64,000 bases of DNA, taken from positions 2,567,501-2,631,500 of the forward strand of contig NZ_CP081869.1 in assembly GCF_019797865.1 (NCBI RefSeq), written 5' to 3'. The translations under genes were made by a program, and so were the position numbers. Under the pieces are notes generated by a model that was given only the letters and a program-made list of their open reading frames with translations, was not told where the DNA came from and searched no databases. Source of the stretch: Chenggangzhangella methanolivorans (GTDB lineage: Bacteria; Pseudomonadota; Alphaproteobacteria; Rhizobiales; Methylopilaceae). Each line of letters opens with the position of its first letter. The stretch's first letter is position 1. Positions 1 through 8,655 of the stretch are shown piece after piece.

Positions 1-530
1 CTTCTGGACAGTACCGTCCCATGGAAGCCGAAGGGGACTACGCCAAGGGCCTATCTCTTTGGCAGCACAAGATCATTCAGGAGGAGGCTCGTCGACGAGA
101 GCGCGATCCGCGATCTCTCTCTGAACTCATGAGCGTCCGCTACGAACTCATGATGGAGGTCCACGAATCGATCCGCACAGGGATGGCCAAATCATTCCAC
201 GCGCGACTTCGCGGTATCGGATCACAGAGGCCCGCGCCCAGTTCGCTGCCGATCATTGTTGTCCCTCATTCTGGCGCTGCAGAAGAGCCCGTGAGCTCGA
301 TCCGAGCCGTGACCGCGGCCGACATGATCGAGACGCCGCCGCCGCCCGCAGAAGGTGCCGCCAAGGACCCTAAGCTTCCGAGAAAAAGCAGGCGGAAGCG
401 GGATGAATACAACCTCGAGCCTTTCCCGACGAGCGCGAATTACGCGCCGCCGTCACCTCCGCCAAACCGCGAAGAGGATGAACAGCTCGAGTCATTTCCT
501 ACAAGTTCATGGGGTAACGCTGATGCTTAA
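1..530 (+). CDS. Tn7/Tn5053-like transposase, C-terminal part (TniA/TnsB family)
   Basis: The reading frame is open from the window edge, so this is only the last ~176 residues of a DDE transposase whose catalytic core lies upstream. The visible part is Arg/Glu-rich (EEARRRERDP, then a helical stretch ending near residue 60) followed by a Pro-rich, probably disordered tail, as in TniA/TnsB C-termini that contact the AAA+ regulator. The assignment rests mainly on context: the stop overlaps the ATG of a TniB-like ATPase by 8 nt and a TniQ gene follows. Inference from synteny, not from the catalytic domain. Confidence 0.7.
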   Translation, partial: SGQYRPMEAEGDYAKGLSLWQHKIIQEEARRRERDPRSLSELMSVRYELMMEVHESIRTGMAKSFHARLRGIGSQRPAPSSLPIIVVPHSGAAEEPVSSIRAVTAADMIETPPPPAEGAAKDPKLPRKSRRKRDEYNLEPFPTSANYAPPSPPPNREEDEQLESFPTSSWGNADA

Positions 531-1522
531 AGTTGCAGAACAGATCGTGCATCCGGAGTTCCGCGCACTTAGCGATCGCTTTGCCGAACGCATCAATGCG
601 ATCAAGGGGATTCGTATCCGGAATGACCGAACGCTGGAGCTCATTCAGCGCCTTCACCTCTTCAAAGATACAGCGTCGGGCACCGGCGACAGCGCAGGCG
701 GCGCACTCACGGCTCCGACCAGAGCCGGAAAGACCACTGTTATCCAAGAGTTTCTGGCCGATTTCCCTCCAGTCAGGCTTGGTGAGACCGACTGTAGCCC
801 TGTGATATATTGCGAAATGCCAAGTAATGCGAACACCGTCCCTTGGCGCCAAGCTTTTGTCGGCTCTCGGAGATATCGATCCCGAACGAGGAACCGCTGC
901 ATTTAAGCAAAGGCGCGTAATTGAGGCCGTGCGTGAGCGAAAAACGAAGCTTCTGATCATTGATGAGGTGCAGCGGCTGGTTGCCAAAGACCAGGGAAAA
1001 GTTGCTCACGCGGTCGCTGATTGGATTCAGGAGCTAATGAACGAGATTAGCCGCTCCTGCGGCATCATACTTGTCGGCACGACCAGGGCTCGCCGCATCT
1101 TTATCCGTAACGGCCATCTTATTGGCCGCAACGTACCTGCGCTGGAGATGAAACCCTACGCCACGAGACATGATGATCCGAGCGACTGGAAGCTTTATCG
1201 ATCGTATCTGATGACGTTCGACAGTGAGCTTCAGAGACTGGGCGGCTTCCAGAAATCACATTTGCATGAAGAAGATATGGCGAGCCGAATTCATGCGGCT
1301 GCACGCGGCTACCCTGGTGCGACTGCTCGTCTGATACACATCACTTCAGAAGCTGCTATGAGACTTGGCGATCAGCCAACGTTATCGCGTGAATTATTCG
1401 CCCATTGTTTTGATGAAATGTGGAAGTTTTCTGATGCCAAAGTCGTGAACCCGTTTCTGACGCCAAAACCTCCGGCTGTAGAACTCGTTTGGACGAAGGA
1501 CTGGGAGACGTCCTTTGACTGA
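523..1522 (+). pseudogene. tniB: TniB/TnsC-like AAA+ transposition regulator, frameshifted
   Basis: It starts at ATG 523, overlapping the transposase stop. The Walker A motif (APTRAGKTT) is in the first frame and Walker B (LLIIDEVQRL) in the second; the protein passes from frame 1 to frame 2 at about 838-848 (NANTVP, then LGAKLLSALG). Removing one C from the CCC there restores one frame of about 332 aa, normal for TniB. TniB-type ATPases bind DNA and link the transposase to the target selector. The break is a real mutation, a sequencing error, or less likely a programmed +1 shift. The stop overlaps the TTG start of tniQ. Confidence 0.8.
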
Positions 1523-3731
1523 TACGGCGTCTCCACGAGTTCCGGTGCCTGGCGATGCACTTCAGAGAGGTTTCGATTTCGTCATCGGCGAACGCACCGT
1601 ACAAAACCGCGTCACGCCATATTACGACGAAACCTTGCTTAGCATTTTGACGCGCATCGTCGGTCGCACTGGCCACTCCTACCTGGTGGCTTTGTGTCCG
1701 AAACTCGGAATGACGAGGGCTGAAGTCCACAGAGCTCCTTGGCTTGGCGGTCACACTTCCAGGATCGCTGAAGTCTGTGGCTTTCCGGAGGACGAGGTAA
1801 CGCGCCGAATGTATGGCTTCGGAGGATCGAAGCTCGGCCTTCAGCATGCGATGTTCAGTGGCGGCCCTATCGGGCAATCGTATGTCTCAACGAAACGACG
1901 GGCAGTCTCTCCAGCTTCTCTCAGGATCGCTCCCTATCACCGAATGGCGTGGGATCTGGTTCAGCTGGGCTTTTGCCCTGAATCGAACGAGCGACTCATC
2001 GATCGATGCCCGCTATGCAGCAAGGAGCTCACTTGGCTCGGTACCTCCGTTTGCCACTGCCATGCTTGCCGTTTCGATCTCCGGAAGCACGTGGAAAGCG
2101 GCGGTGACGTGAAACCGCCGATGTATCTCTCTAAGCTGGCAAACGCGCTTTCCCCCTTCCCTTCCTTACGAGCAGAGACCGTCGCCCAACTCCCTAGCGA
2201 TCTTCGTTCGCTCACCGGCGGGGAGCTACTCCAATCGGCCATACTCATCGGTCTTGCTACTCGTCGCCTGCTCGATCCGAAGGCGCCAAGCATGCGACGG
2301 AGTATGGGTAAAGGATCATCCAGAGCCGAGTCGGCTGAGATTCTTGGATATGGCTCACAAGTATTATTTGATATGAGAGAATACTTCTCCGATATTTTGA
2401 CTGAAACTCGGAATATTGGAGGAGGCAGCAAGAGCAACTCGCCCATTCGGAACGAACTAGGAGATCTATATGACCTGATCGACCCCAGCGTCGTGGGTCA
2501 AGCTATTTCAGACGTATTTAGCGCACGCATCAAAGATCACTATCAAAAATCCTATTCTCCTTTCGACAAAACTACATCATCGACGGTTCTATTGAAGTGG
2601 TGCGATCAGGTCATGAGCTATGACGAAGTCATTGCGAGCGTCACCACAAAGCAATTCCACGCTGAGAAAATGCGATCGCTTCGCACCCTTAAAGTCGGTC
2701 GCGGCGCAAAATCGCTAGCCTACCGGCGTGATAAGGTCAGAGAACTAATTATCGATTTGGAGAACTCTACACTTCAGACGGTTCTAAAGAAAAAGTACGG
2801 AATGCCCAATGTAATCCTGGATGGCTTGATCCAAAAAAAGGTCATCAAGCGCTCTCCCTCGCTCGTGGAGGAAATCCTTGGCCCAGGAAGGCTAGACGAA
2901 GCGGATCTCAGGCAATGGGTTCGGTCGATCGAGGCGAAGCTCGAGGAGCCCCGAGACTCGGAACCGGTCAGGCTCAAGGAGGCAATCCGGCATCTCGGGA
3001 CTGGTGACGCCGCCTGGCGTCGGGTCATAGATCTCATTCAAACGGGGCAAGTGCCGCTTGTTGGGGTGCGCGAAGACGTAACGGCTTTGACGGTTCGGTG
3101 GTCCCTATGCCGACGCAGCCTTGCTTCACACCTACCTGTCCCGACGGCAAAATCCGGCACCGCGTTGACCGTGATGCTCGCCCATGTTGGGCTGCGGGCA
3201 CGCAAAGCTGCCGAACTCGGAAGACTACAGGTCATCCGGACAGCTCCCTGTCCCAAAAACAGCCGCGTGTCCACGGTCGATCAAGCTGAACTGGATCGGT
3301 TCAGGAGCAGCTTCACGACGCCAGTAGCCTTAGCGAGCGAGTGGGGCGTGCCGGTCAAATTCGTGATTGCGTGGCTACGCGAGGCGAACGTCGAGGTCAT
3401 TGGAAGCGGCCGCCCTAACGTCTATCGTCTTGATGACGTCAAACGACTTTTGGCTTCCGGCAAAGAACAATTTGTTCGCTTCAATCAACATTCGGAAGAT
3501 CGTACTGTCTTTCTGCTACAATATCTTAGAATTCCGATCGGGCTCGAAATTAATAACATCAAGACACGCATTAGCACGGTGCAAAAATCGAAACAAAAAT
3601 CCTTGATAATGTTAATAAAGATTATTTCTGGCTTCAAACTTTCTGACATCATAAAAGATCACGGAACCTCTTGTGTCTTATACTTTCTCTTCTATCCGCA
3701 GGCGTGGAATCGAAAGGCATCTTATACGTAA
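1515..3731 (+). CDS. tniQ: TniQ/TnsD-like target-selection protein
   Basis: 738 aa from a TTG start that overlaps the tniB stop (translational coupling). The N-terminal ~190 residues are a TniQ domain with the usual PYYDETLLS start and a zinc-ribbon (CPLC at about 165, then CHCHAC at about 180). It is much longer than Tn5053 TniQ (~400 aa) and closer in size to TnsD-type selectors that read a fixed attachment site, with probable HTH regions at about 480-660. The last ~80 residues are AT-rich, of unlike codon use, and overlap the next gene, so the natural stop may have been lost. Family assignment is firm; the target site is unknown. Confidence 0.85.
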   Translation: MTDTASPRVPVPGDALQRGFDFVIGERTVQNRVTPYYDETLLSILTRIVGRTGHSYLVALCPKLGMTRAEVHRAPWLGGHTSRIAEVCGFPEDEVTRRMYGFGGSKLGLQHAMFSGGPIGQSYVSTKRRAVSPASLRIAPYHRMAWDLVQLGFCPESNERLIDRCPLCSKELTWLGTSVCHCHACRFDLRKHVESGGDVKPPMYLSKLANALSPFPSLRAETVAQLPSDLRSLTGGELLQSAILIGLATRRLLDPKAPSMRRSMGKGSSRAESAEILGYGSQVLFDMREYFSDILTETRNIGGGSKSNSPIRNELGDLYDLIDPSVVGQAISDVFSARIKDHYQKSYSPFDKTTSSTVLLKWCDQVMSYDEVIASVTTKQFHAEKMRSLRTLKVGRGAKSLAYRRDKVRELIIDLENSTLQTVLKKKYGMPNVILDGLIQKKVIKRSPSLVEEILGPGRLDEADLRQWVRSIEAKLEEPRDSEPVRLKEAIRHLGTGDAAWRRVIDLIQTGQVPLVGVREDVTALTVRWSLCRRSLASHLPVPTAKSGTALTVMLAHVGLRARKAAELGRLQVIRTAPCPKNSRVSTVDQAELDRFRSSFTTPVALASEWGVPVKFVIAWLREANVEVIGSGRPNVYRLDDVKRLLASGKEQFVRFNQHSEDRTVFLLQYLRIPIGLEINNIKTRISTVQKSKQKSLIMLIKIISGFKLSDIIKDHGTSCVLYFLFYPQAWNRKASYT

Positions 3732-4416
3732 ACAGAGAAATCAATATATTCTGTCATCCAAACAGAGAGCGGATCTTATTTCAAAAGCGCAGGAATTTAT
3801 TGCTCGCAATAAAGCGGGTGAGCGCTTTAGTCTGTTTGATGTAAGACAATTTATCATAGATGAGTTTTCAATTGAATATAGCGTGACGAATATCTCGACC
3901 TATCTACGGAGATCTGGGGTCAAATGGCCGTCTGTTAATGAAGGGCCGAGGTCATTAGATGGATTGCAGCTCAAAAGGTACGCGCAGTTCAGTAACGACG
4001 TGGCTACTCGTATCAGAAATGGAGAGCGGGGCCTGACGCGTAACACTGTTAAGGACTGGGTACTCTCAGAATTTGGGGTAACCATATCCGAGAACGCAGT
4101 TAGTAAATACAATAAGGAATGTGGAGTCCTTTGGCCTGAAATGACGGGCAGGAAAATTGCGCGAAAGACCGGCAGACCGGAAAAATATAAGGGTCAGCAG
4201 AAATTTAGTGCTGATCAGTGGGAAGCATATAAATCGTTTTCGCGCCAATCTGCCGCCGCCATATTAAGCGGCGATCGGTCCATTTCGAAAACTACGATTC
4301 AGCGCTGGGTGAAGTCAGAGCTCGGGATTGATATTTCGTTAGGATCGGTCAAAGCCTACAATAAAATTGCGGGCGTTGAGTGGCCACGCGGTTCGTTAAA
4401 ATTTGCTTCAAATTAA
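3673..4416 (+). CDS. Protein of three tandem HTH-like repeats, Tn7-like element accessory gene
   Basis: 247 aa from a GTG start, overlapping the end of tniQ. It contains three copies of a ~58-residue unit (about 29-86, 98-155 and 180-238). Each has a basic amphipathic stretch, a [FLW]-x-[EF]FG[VI]xIS core, a predicted recognition-like helix and the ending GV[KLE]WP. The pattern resembles three winged-helix/HTH modules joined by basic linkers (GRKIARKTGRPEKYKG), so sequence-specific DNA binding is likely. I do not recognise a named family. Its place directly after tniQ and directly before a cluster of ~16-bp repeats suggests a target-selection, end-binding or regulatory role. Base composition is more AT-rich than the rest of the window. 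Confidence 0.7.
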   Translation: MSYTFSSIRRRGIERHLIRKQRNQYILSSKQRADLISKAQEFIARNKAGERFSLFDVRQFIIDEFSIEYSVTNISTYLRRSGVKWPSVNEGPRSLDGLQLKRYAQFSNDVATRIRNGERGLTRNTVKDWVLSEFGVTISENAVSKYNKECGVLWPEMTGRKIARKTGRPEKYKGQQKFSADQWEAYKSFSRQSAAAILSGDRSISKTTIQRWVKSELGIDISLGSVKAYNKIAGVEWPRGSLKFASN

Positions 4417-4470
4417 GTGGAAAATGAGTAATCAATAGGGGCTAGCTCGATGCTTGCGCTTATTCAAGTT

Positions 4471-4658
4471 GACTCATTTTATCTGCGTTAGACTCATTAT
4501 TTCTGACGCATGACACCCGCTCAGTGTCGAATTCCAAAATAAGCGAGTCTGTCTGATCATCTAACTCATTGAATTATCAGGCACTCGGCGCCCAGAATAA
4601 TCGAGTCCAGTTCCTCAATTATTGAGTCTAGATGACGCTATTTCGCAAAGCCGAGTCT
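4471..4658. repeat. Cluster of seven transposon-end-type repeats
   Basis: Seven copies of a motif close to CAGAATAANCGAGTCT: inverted at 4471-4485, 4491-4505 and 4563-4580; direct at 4534-4550, 4591-4608, 4613-4629 and 4645-4658. The invariant core is GAGTC. Spacing and number resemble the TnsB-binding-site arrays at Tn7-family ends. The mixed orientation is odd for a single end and may mean an operator array for the preceding gene or remains of two ends. Confidence 0.65.
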
Positions 4659-5297
4659 AAGGCCCGAATTTTTGTTCAATTTTGAGGACTTTTGATCGAA
4701 CCGTACTGCAGGACGGAAACCCCGTGTGACGGGGCTGCGTCGCTGCGATGAACCAGGGCGCTGAGGTATCGCATCCGCAAATGGCCCTCGATTAGGAAGT
4801 GGCGGACGTCGGAATTTGGGTTCTGAGCATCGACCAAGCCGTGGGCGTGTGGAGAAGCAAGACAGGGATATCCCACGCGTTCATCGGCCTGGCGGTCGGA
4901 ACGTCCGGATACATATTGAAGACCCGATGGTGCTCTGGATTGAACTCCCAGAATGAGCAGTGAGCCCTAGGGAGTTCATCGCTCGTCCGCGTCTCCTCCG
5001 TCCGAATCAGACCGGTTAAGGGGAGCGAGCAGTAAGGCGAGAGGTCCCGGTGCCGGTATACTCGGCGGCCGGCGATAAGCGGGTGACGATGGCCGACTCA
5101 ATCAAGATAGCGGTCGTACCAGCTCTCGGCCGGCTCCTTTTCGTATGTGCCCTCACCCCGTGGCCGAAGACCTTTTGGCCACGCGAGACCCTTGTCCCGC
5201 CAGATTTAAAGCAGGTACCCGAGCCAAAGCAATTCAGGCTATTTTCAAAATAACCGAGATTTACCGCACTTAAAATATTGATTATGATAGATTTAAT
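4659..5297. other. Gene-poor segment between the two repeat clusters
   Basis: No gene is recognised. Two short open frames exist, 4676-4876 on - (66 aa, HFLIEGHLRMRYLS) and 5050-5253 on + (67 aa), both without a convincing ribosome site or family. Base composition changes from AT-rich to mixed, so this may be a remnant of transposon cargo. Confidence 0.4.
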
Positions 5298-5357
5298 CAG
5301 AATACGCGAGTCTGTAGATCCATATTAAACGAGTCTTGTTTCAGAATTAGTCAGTCC
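5298..5357 (+). repeat. Second cluster of end-type repeats, probable transposon end
   Basis: Three more copies of the same motif, all in one orientation (cores at 5298-5313, 5321-5336 and 5342-5357). They stop abruptly where GC-rich chromosomal sequence begins. The compact, same-direction array marks the likely outer end of the Tn7-like element. The exact terminus and target duplication cannot be fixed because the other end is outside the window. Confidence 0.6.
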
Positions 5358-5755
5358 CAAGGCGGGCTTGGCGGGACGGGCGCCTTAATCCTGTTCCCGC
5401 GCCGCTCGCGCGCTTGGCCTTGGCGGAAGCTGGACGAGGCTTTTGGCGCTTTCTCGCGCCAGGAGGCTCCGCACGAGGCCAGCTTCTCCCATGCGTCTCT
5501 CAGGCTGCCCGGCCACTGGCGAGCCAGCGCTTCGATCAGGGCGCCAGCTTGCTGGACGTTCTTTCGTAACCTCGCCGCGCTGCGGGCGTCTGCGTGTCGC
5601 CGAATCTGGGCAACCATGAGCTTATGGAGGACGAACCGTGTCGGCTCAGGCCCATTGATCGGTACGCTGGTTCCACAGGAGTCTTCGGCGAAAGCGTCGG
5701 TCGTCTGGATCGAATCCCTCTCGTCACCCATCTTCCTTCTGACCGGAGGAGCCAT
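5351..5755 (-). pseudogene. GSU2403-family nucleotidyltransferase-fold gene, C-terminal remnant
   Basis: The minus-strand frame contains the characteristic C-terminal block of this family: VPINGPEPTRFVLHKLMVAQ, then an Ala/Arg-rich helix with QQAGALIEALARQWPGSLRDAW and a terminal WRE. Family members are about 300-350 aa with the nucleotidyltransferase core upstream; here only ~110 residues remain and the 5' part has been replaced by the divergent TIR gene. Its 3' end coincides with the transposon end repeats. Family recognised from memory of its conserved C-terminus; no function is claimed. Confidence 0.55.
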
Positions 5756-6701
5756 GGCGACCGTATTCTTCTCTTACTCTCATAAGGATGAGGAGCTTCG
5801 CGACCGGCTCGAGGTCGCGCTTTCTGCGATGAAGCGGCAAGGGTTGATCGATGCCTGGCACGATCGGCGGCTGTCGGTCGGGGATGACTTCGACAAGGGA
5901 GTCCGATCAGAACTCGAGCGCGCCGATGTAATCCTCTTGCTGGTTTCTCCCGATTTCATCGCGTCCGACTACTGCCACGACGTCGAGATGGTCCGGGCGC
6001 TTGAGCGCCACAAGCGTGGCGAGGCGCGCGTCATCCCCGTGATACTGCGCGCGTGCGACTGGAAGCAGACCGCCTTCAAGAAGCTGCTCGCGGCACCGAC
6101 TGATGGAAAGCCAATCAGGAGTTGGCCCGACCTCGACGAGGCCTTCCTCGACGTTGTCCAAAAGATCCGTCAAACGCTGAGCGTCCCGGTGGCAAGCACC
6201 TCGAAGCCAGATGTCCTCAAAGCTGGGGCGGACACGGCTCCGTCCAACGCGGGACTACGGTCTAGCAACCTTAGGCTTCGCAAGAATTTCACCGACGTCG
6301 ACCGCGACCGCTTCCTCGACGAGGCTTTTGACTACATCGGTCGGTTCTTCGAGGGGTCGCTTGCGGAGCTGGAGAAGCGCAATGGCGGTATCGAGACCAA
6401 CTTCCGGCGCGTCGACGCCAACCGCTTCACCGCAGTCATCTACGAGGACGGCAATGCGGTTGCGCGCTGCGCGGTCTTCATGGACGGCTCCATGGGCCGT
6501 GGGATTTCCTACTCATCGACGGACAGCATGATTGGAAACGGCTTCAACGAGAACCTACGCGTGGAGGCCGACGAGCAGGGCATGTTCCTGAAGTCGATGG
6601 GCATGGCCATGACAGGTTCAGGTCGCGAGCAGAAGCTAACATATGAGGGCGGTGCCGAACTCTATTGGGACATGCTCATCGGACCGTTGCGGACGCGGTA
6701 G
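5754..6701 (+). CDS. TIR-domain protein
   Basis: 315 aa; ATG 5754 is preceded by GGAGGA at good spacing. Residues 1-140 form a bacterial TIR domain: FFSYSHKDEELRDRLE opening, the BB-loop region, LLLVSPDFIASDYC, and the Glu expected to be catalytic at E78 (YCHDVEM). This layout is typical of TIR proteins with NADase activity. Residues ~185-310 form a second alpha/beta-looking domain with no recognised motif and no membrane segment; it may sense the trigger. Stand-alone TIR effectors often act in anti-phage defence or abortive infection, and the position beside a mobile-element end fits. The defence role is inference. Confidence 0.8.
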   Translation: MATVFFSYSHKDEELRDRLEVALSAMKRQGLIDAWHDRRLSVGDDFDKGVRSELERADVILLLVSPDFIASDYCHDVEMVRALERHKRGEARVIPVILRACDWKQTAFKKLLAAPTDGKPIRSWPDLDEAFLDVVQKIRQTLSVPVASTSKPDVLKAGADTAPSNAGLRSSNLRLRKNFTDVDRDRFLDEAFDYIGRFFEGSLAELEKRNGGIETNFRRVDANRFTAVIYEDGNAVARCAVFMDGSMGRGISYSSTDSMIGNGFNENLRVEADEQGMFLKSMGMAMTGSGREQKLTYEGGAELYWDMLIGPLRTR

Positions 6702-6957
6702 AGAGCGCCGCGCCTGACCCGTAGCGGACGTTCGGAAGGCCATCTTTCAGTAGGCGGGGTTAGGGTCGCGCGTCGAACTTCTGTATCCATTCGACTTGCA
6801 AGCGCGTTGAAAGAGCCAGACCGTCCGCGCTCTTCATCCTTCATTGACCACGCTTCAGCAGTCTATGGCCGGCGCCCCCTTTTCAGTCGCGCCACGGACC
6901 GCTCGAGCACCGCGTCGCGTATCGTTGCTCGAGCAGTCTGCGTAAGGGCTCTGCCGG

Positions 6958-7495
6958 CTACGGTGTGCTGGAGGTTTTCCCAGTCGGGGAGCCATATTCG
7001 GGCAATTCAAGCTTCTGCGAATCTCTGACGAACAGCTTCATTGCGGCGCCTTTCACGACAGGCTGATCGATGACGCGCAACGCGCCTCGCAGCATCGCGA
7101 CGCCTATCCGGCTGTGAGGGTTCAGAAGTCGCGGCATTATCTTGGGCACGCTTTGGCCCTCCTCTACGAACGGTCTCATGATCCGCTCGTAGGCGGCGAA
7201 CCCCTCGCTAGGATCGGTCGACTTGGATAGCTCGCCGGCCAACACGTAGGCTCCGACGATGGCAAGCGTCGTGCCGATGCCGGAGATCGGCGTCGCGCAC
7301 CACGCGGCGTCACCCGCCAGAACGACGCGGCCAGCCGACCATCGATCCATTCGAACCTGCCGAAGCACCTCGAAGTAAAAGTCGTCGGCGTTCTCCATGC
7401 CATCGAGGACGCGCGACGCTTCCCATCCTGCATCGGCGAAGCGCTCGCGAATGAATGACCTCTGGCGGTAAGCTCGGGTAGCGCAGACCGCTTAG
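6958..7495 (-). pseudogene. FAD-dependent monooxygenase (PHBH-type), 5'-truncated
   Basis: The frame ERFADAGW...GMENADDFYFEV...RVVLAGDAAWCATPISGIGT carries the second FAD-binding motif (GDAA-x3-P-x-G-x-G) of PHBH-fold flavoprotein hydroxylases, followed by the C-terminal helix region. The N-terminal GxGxxG half is absent: a TAA lies just upstream at about 7495 and unrelated sequence follows. About 175 of the usual ~390 residues remain, so it cannot be a working enzyme. Confidence 0.75.
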
Positions 7496-7542
7496 TCCCC
7501 GAGTTTTCGGGAACCTTCGGCTGCGGCAGCGCTTCCAGACTT

Positions 7543-7710
7543 ATGATGGAAAAAATCACTGCTCTCGAAGCCGCTCGCCACGACGTCGCAAGACGGCACA
7601 TGCGCGTGGTTCGTTTAAAGAATCTGCTCGCTGTCGCTAACGCGATAGGTGCCAGCGCCCAAAACGTAGAGCGGAAGCTCAGCCTTGCTGAAATTCAATT
7701 GGCGGAGTGA
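7543..7710 (+). CDS. Small hypothetical protein
   Basis: 55 aa starting with two Met codons (MMEKITALEAARHD). It is Ala/Leu/Arg-rich and probably all helical (coiled-coil-like), with no recognised family. It sits alone between the monooxygenase remnant and the PRC-barrel gene and is supported only by an uninterrupted frame and plausible composition. Confidence 0.35.
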   Translation: MMEKITALEAARHDVARRHMRVVRLKNLLAVANAIGASAQNVERKLSLAEIQLAE

Positions 7711-7786
7711 ACTGCCCGGCTCGAGGCGATGAAAACCGGCACTCGCCACTAGGTCGAGCTGTCACTTTCGCGAGGGAACCCCTGCT

Positions 7787-7819
7787 CGCTTGGGCGGAAG
7801 ATTTGCTCCCGCCCAAGCG
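7787..7819 (-). terminator. Hairpin downstream of the PRC-barrel gene
   Basis: Inverted repeat CGCTTGGGCGG - 10 nt - CCGCCCAAGCG lies 17 nt beyond the stop of the minus-strand PRC-barrel gene. The stem is strong but there is no long U-tract. Confidence 0.5.
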
Positions 7820-7835
7820 ATGAGTGACAAAGTAT

Positions 7836-8132
7836 TTAGTGGTGGTGCTCAGGCATAGCCTTCAGCTGGTCCTTGGTCCACGTCGTGACTGCGTGAACGT
7901 GGCCGCTTTCGTCGCGCATGAAGTCAAGGTCAGCGACTGGAACCGCCACGGGTTTCGCGCCGATTCCCAAAAAGCCGCCTACGTCAATCACGACCTGGGA
8001 GTCAGTTCCGGTGCCGTGGACGTGAGCGACGGAGCCAATCTTCTCGTCCTCGGGACCGTAGATCGTCGCGCCCTCGAGCGTCGACGGGATGAGTTCCTGA
8101 GGGGAAAGTCGGACGTGCTTGCTGTGATCCAT
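7836..8132 (-). CDS. PRC-barrel domain protein
   Basis: 98 aa, start at 8132 preceded by GGGAGC. The core is a PRC-barrel fold: STLEGATIYGPEDEKIGSV, then a beta-rich stretch with VVIDVGGFLGIGAKPVAVP, ending in a His cluster (MPEHHH). Related short PRC-barrel proteins are common and stress-associated in Rhizobiales. Single gene with its own hairpin terminator. The His-rich tail might bind metal, which is only a guess. Confidence 0.85.
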   Translation of the reverse strand: MDHSKHVRLSPQELIPSTLEGATIYGPEDEKIGSVAHVHGTGTDSQVVIDVGGFLGIGAKPVAVPVADLDFMRDESGHVHAVTTWTKDQLKAMPEHHH

Positions 8133-8213
8133 AGCTTCGCTCCCATGCGTGGCTTGTCTTAAGCAAACCCACGCGGGGCTCTGTCTGTTCCAGAGCAGAC
8201 GCGCCGGCGCTCC

Positions 8214-8465
8214 TTAGCGTCTCATTGGAGCAGGCATAACGGCGAGGAGCTCGTTGTGCTGAGGCTGAAGGCAGACCGTCCAGCTGAGATCGTCGACCTT
8301 CGTCAGATCGAAGATCCACCGCCCGTGAAGGCTGACGTCAGCGTCGACTTCAACCTTTCCTTCCTGGCTCGACCGCACGTGAAGCGTGAGCTCCCTCTCA
8401 TCTGAGAAGTCGATGACGATCATGTCGTCCGGGCGCAGGTCTTTCGGCGACTGCTCAAACCGCAA
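8214..8465 (-). CDS. Hypothetical small beta-rich protein
   Basis: 83 aa (MRFEQSPKDLRPDDMIVIDF start, PAPMRR end). Alternating hydrophobic and charged residues suggest a small beta-sheet protein. No family recognised. It lies 82 nt upstream of the PRC-barrel gene in the same direction, so co-transcription is possible. The start is uncertain. Confidence 0.45.
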   Translation of the reverse strand: MRFEQSPKDLRPDDMIVIDFSDERELTLHVRSSQEGKVEVDADVSLHGRWIFDLTKVDDLSWTVCLQPQHNELLAVMPAPMRR

Positions 8466-8655
8466 AAGCAGGCGATCTCGGAAAGCCTCACCGTTTGGGA
8501 CGCAGTGCCTGATCCTGCCGAGGTTCGTCGGTCGTGATCATCTCGCTCTCCTGATATCGAGAATGGATCACGGTCAAAGTTCCCGAGTCGAGCGGGGCTT
8601 GAGCCACTCAATACCGCCAACCGCGCGAGGGCGCAGCGTCTTTTGATGGAAGCTG

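Noticed and set aside
4471-4658. CRISPR-like or iteron origin interpretation of the GAGTC repeats
   Set aside because: Repeats are irregularly spaced and in mixed orientation next to tniQ; transposon-end or operator sites explain them better, and no replication initiator gene is present.
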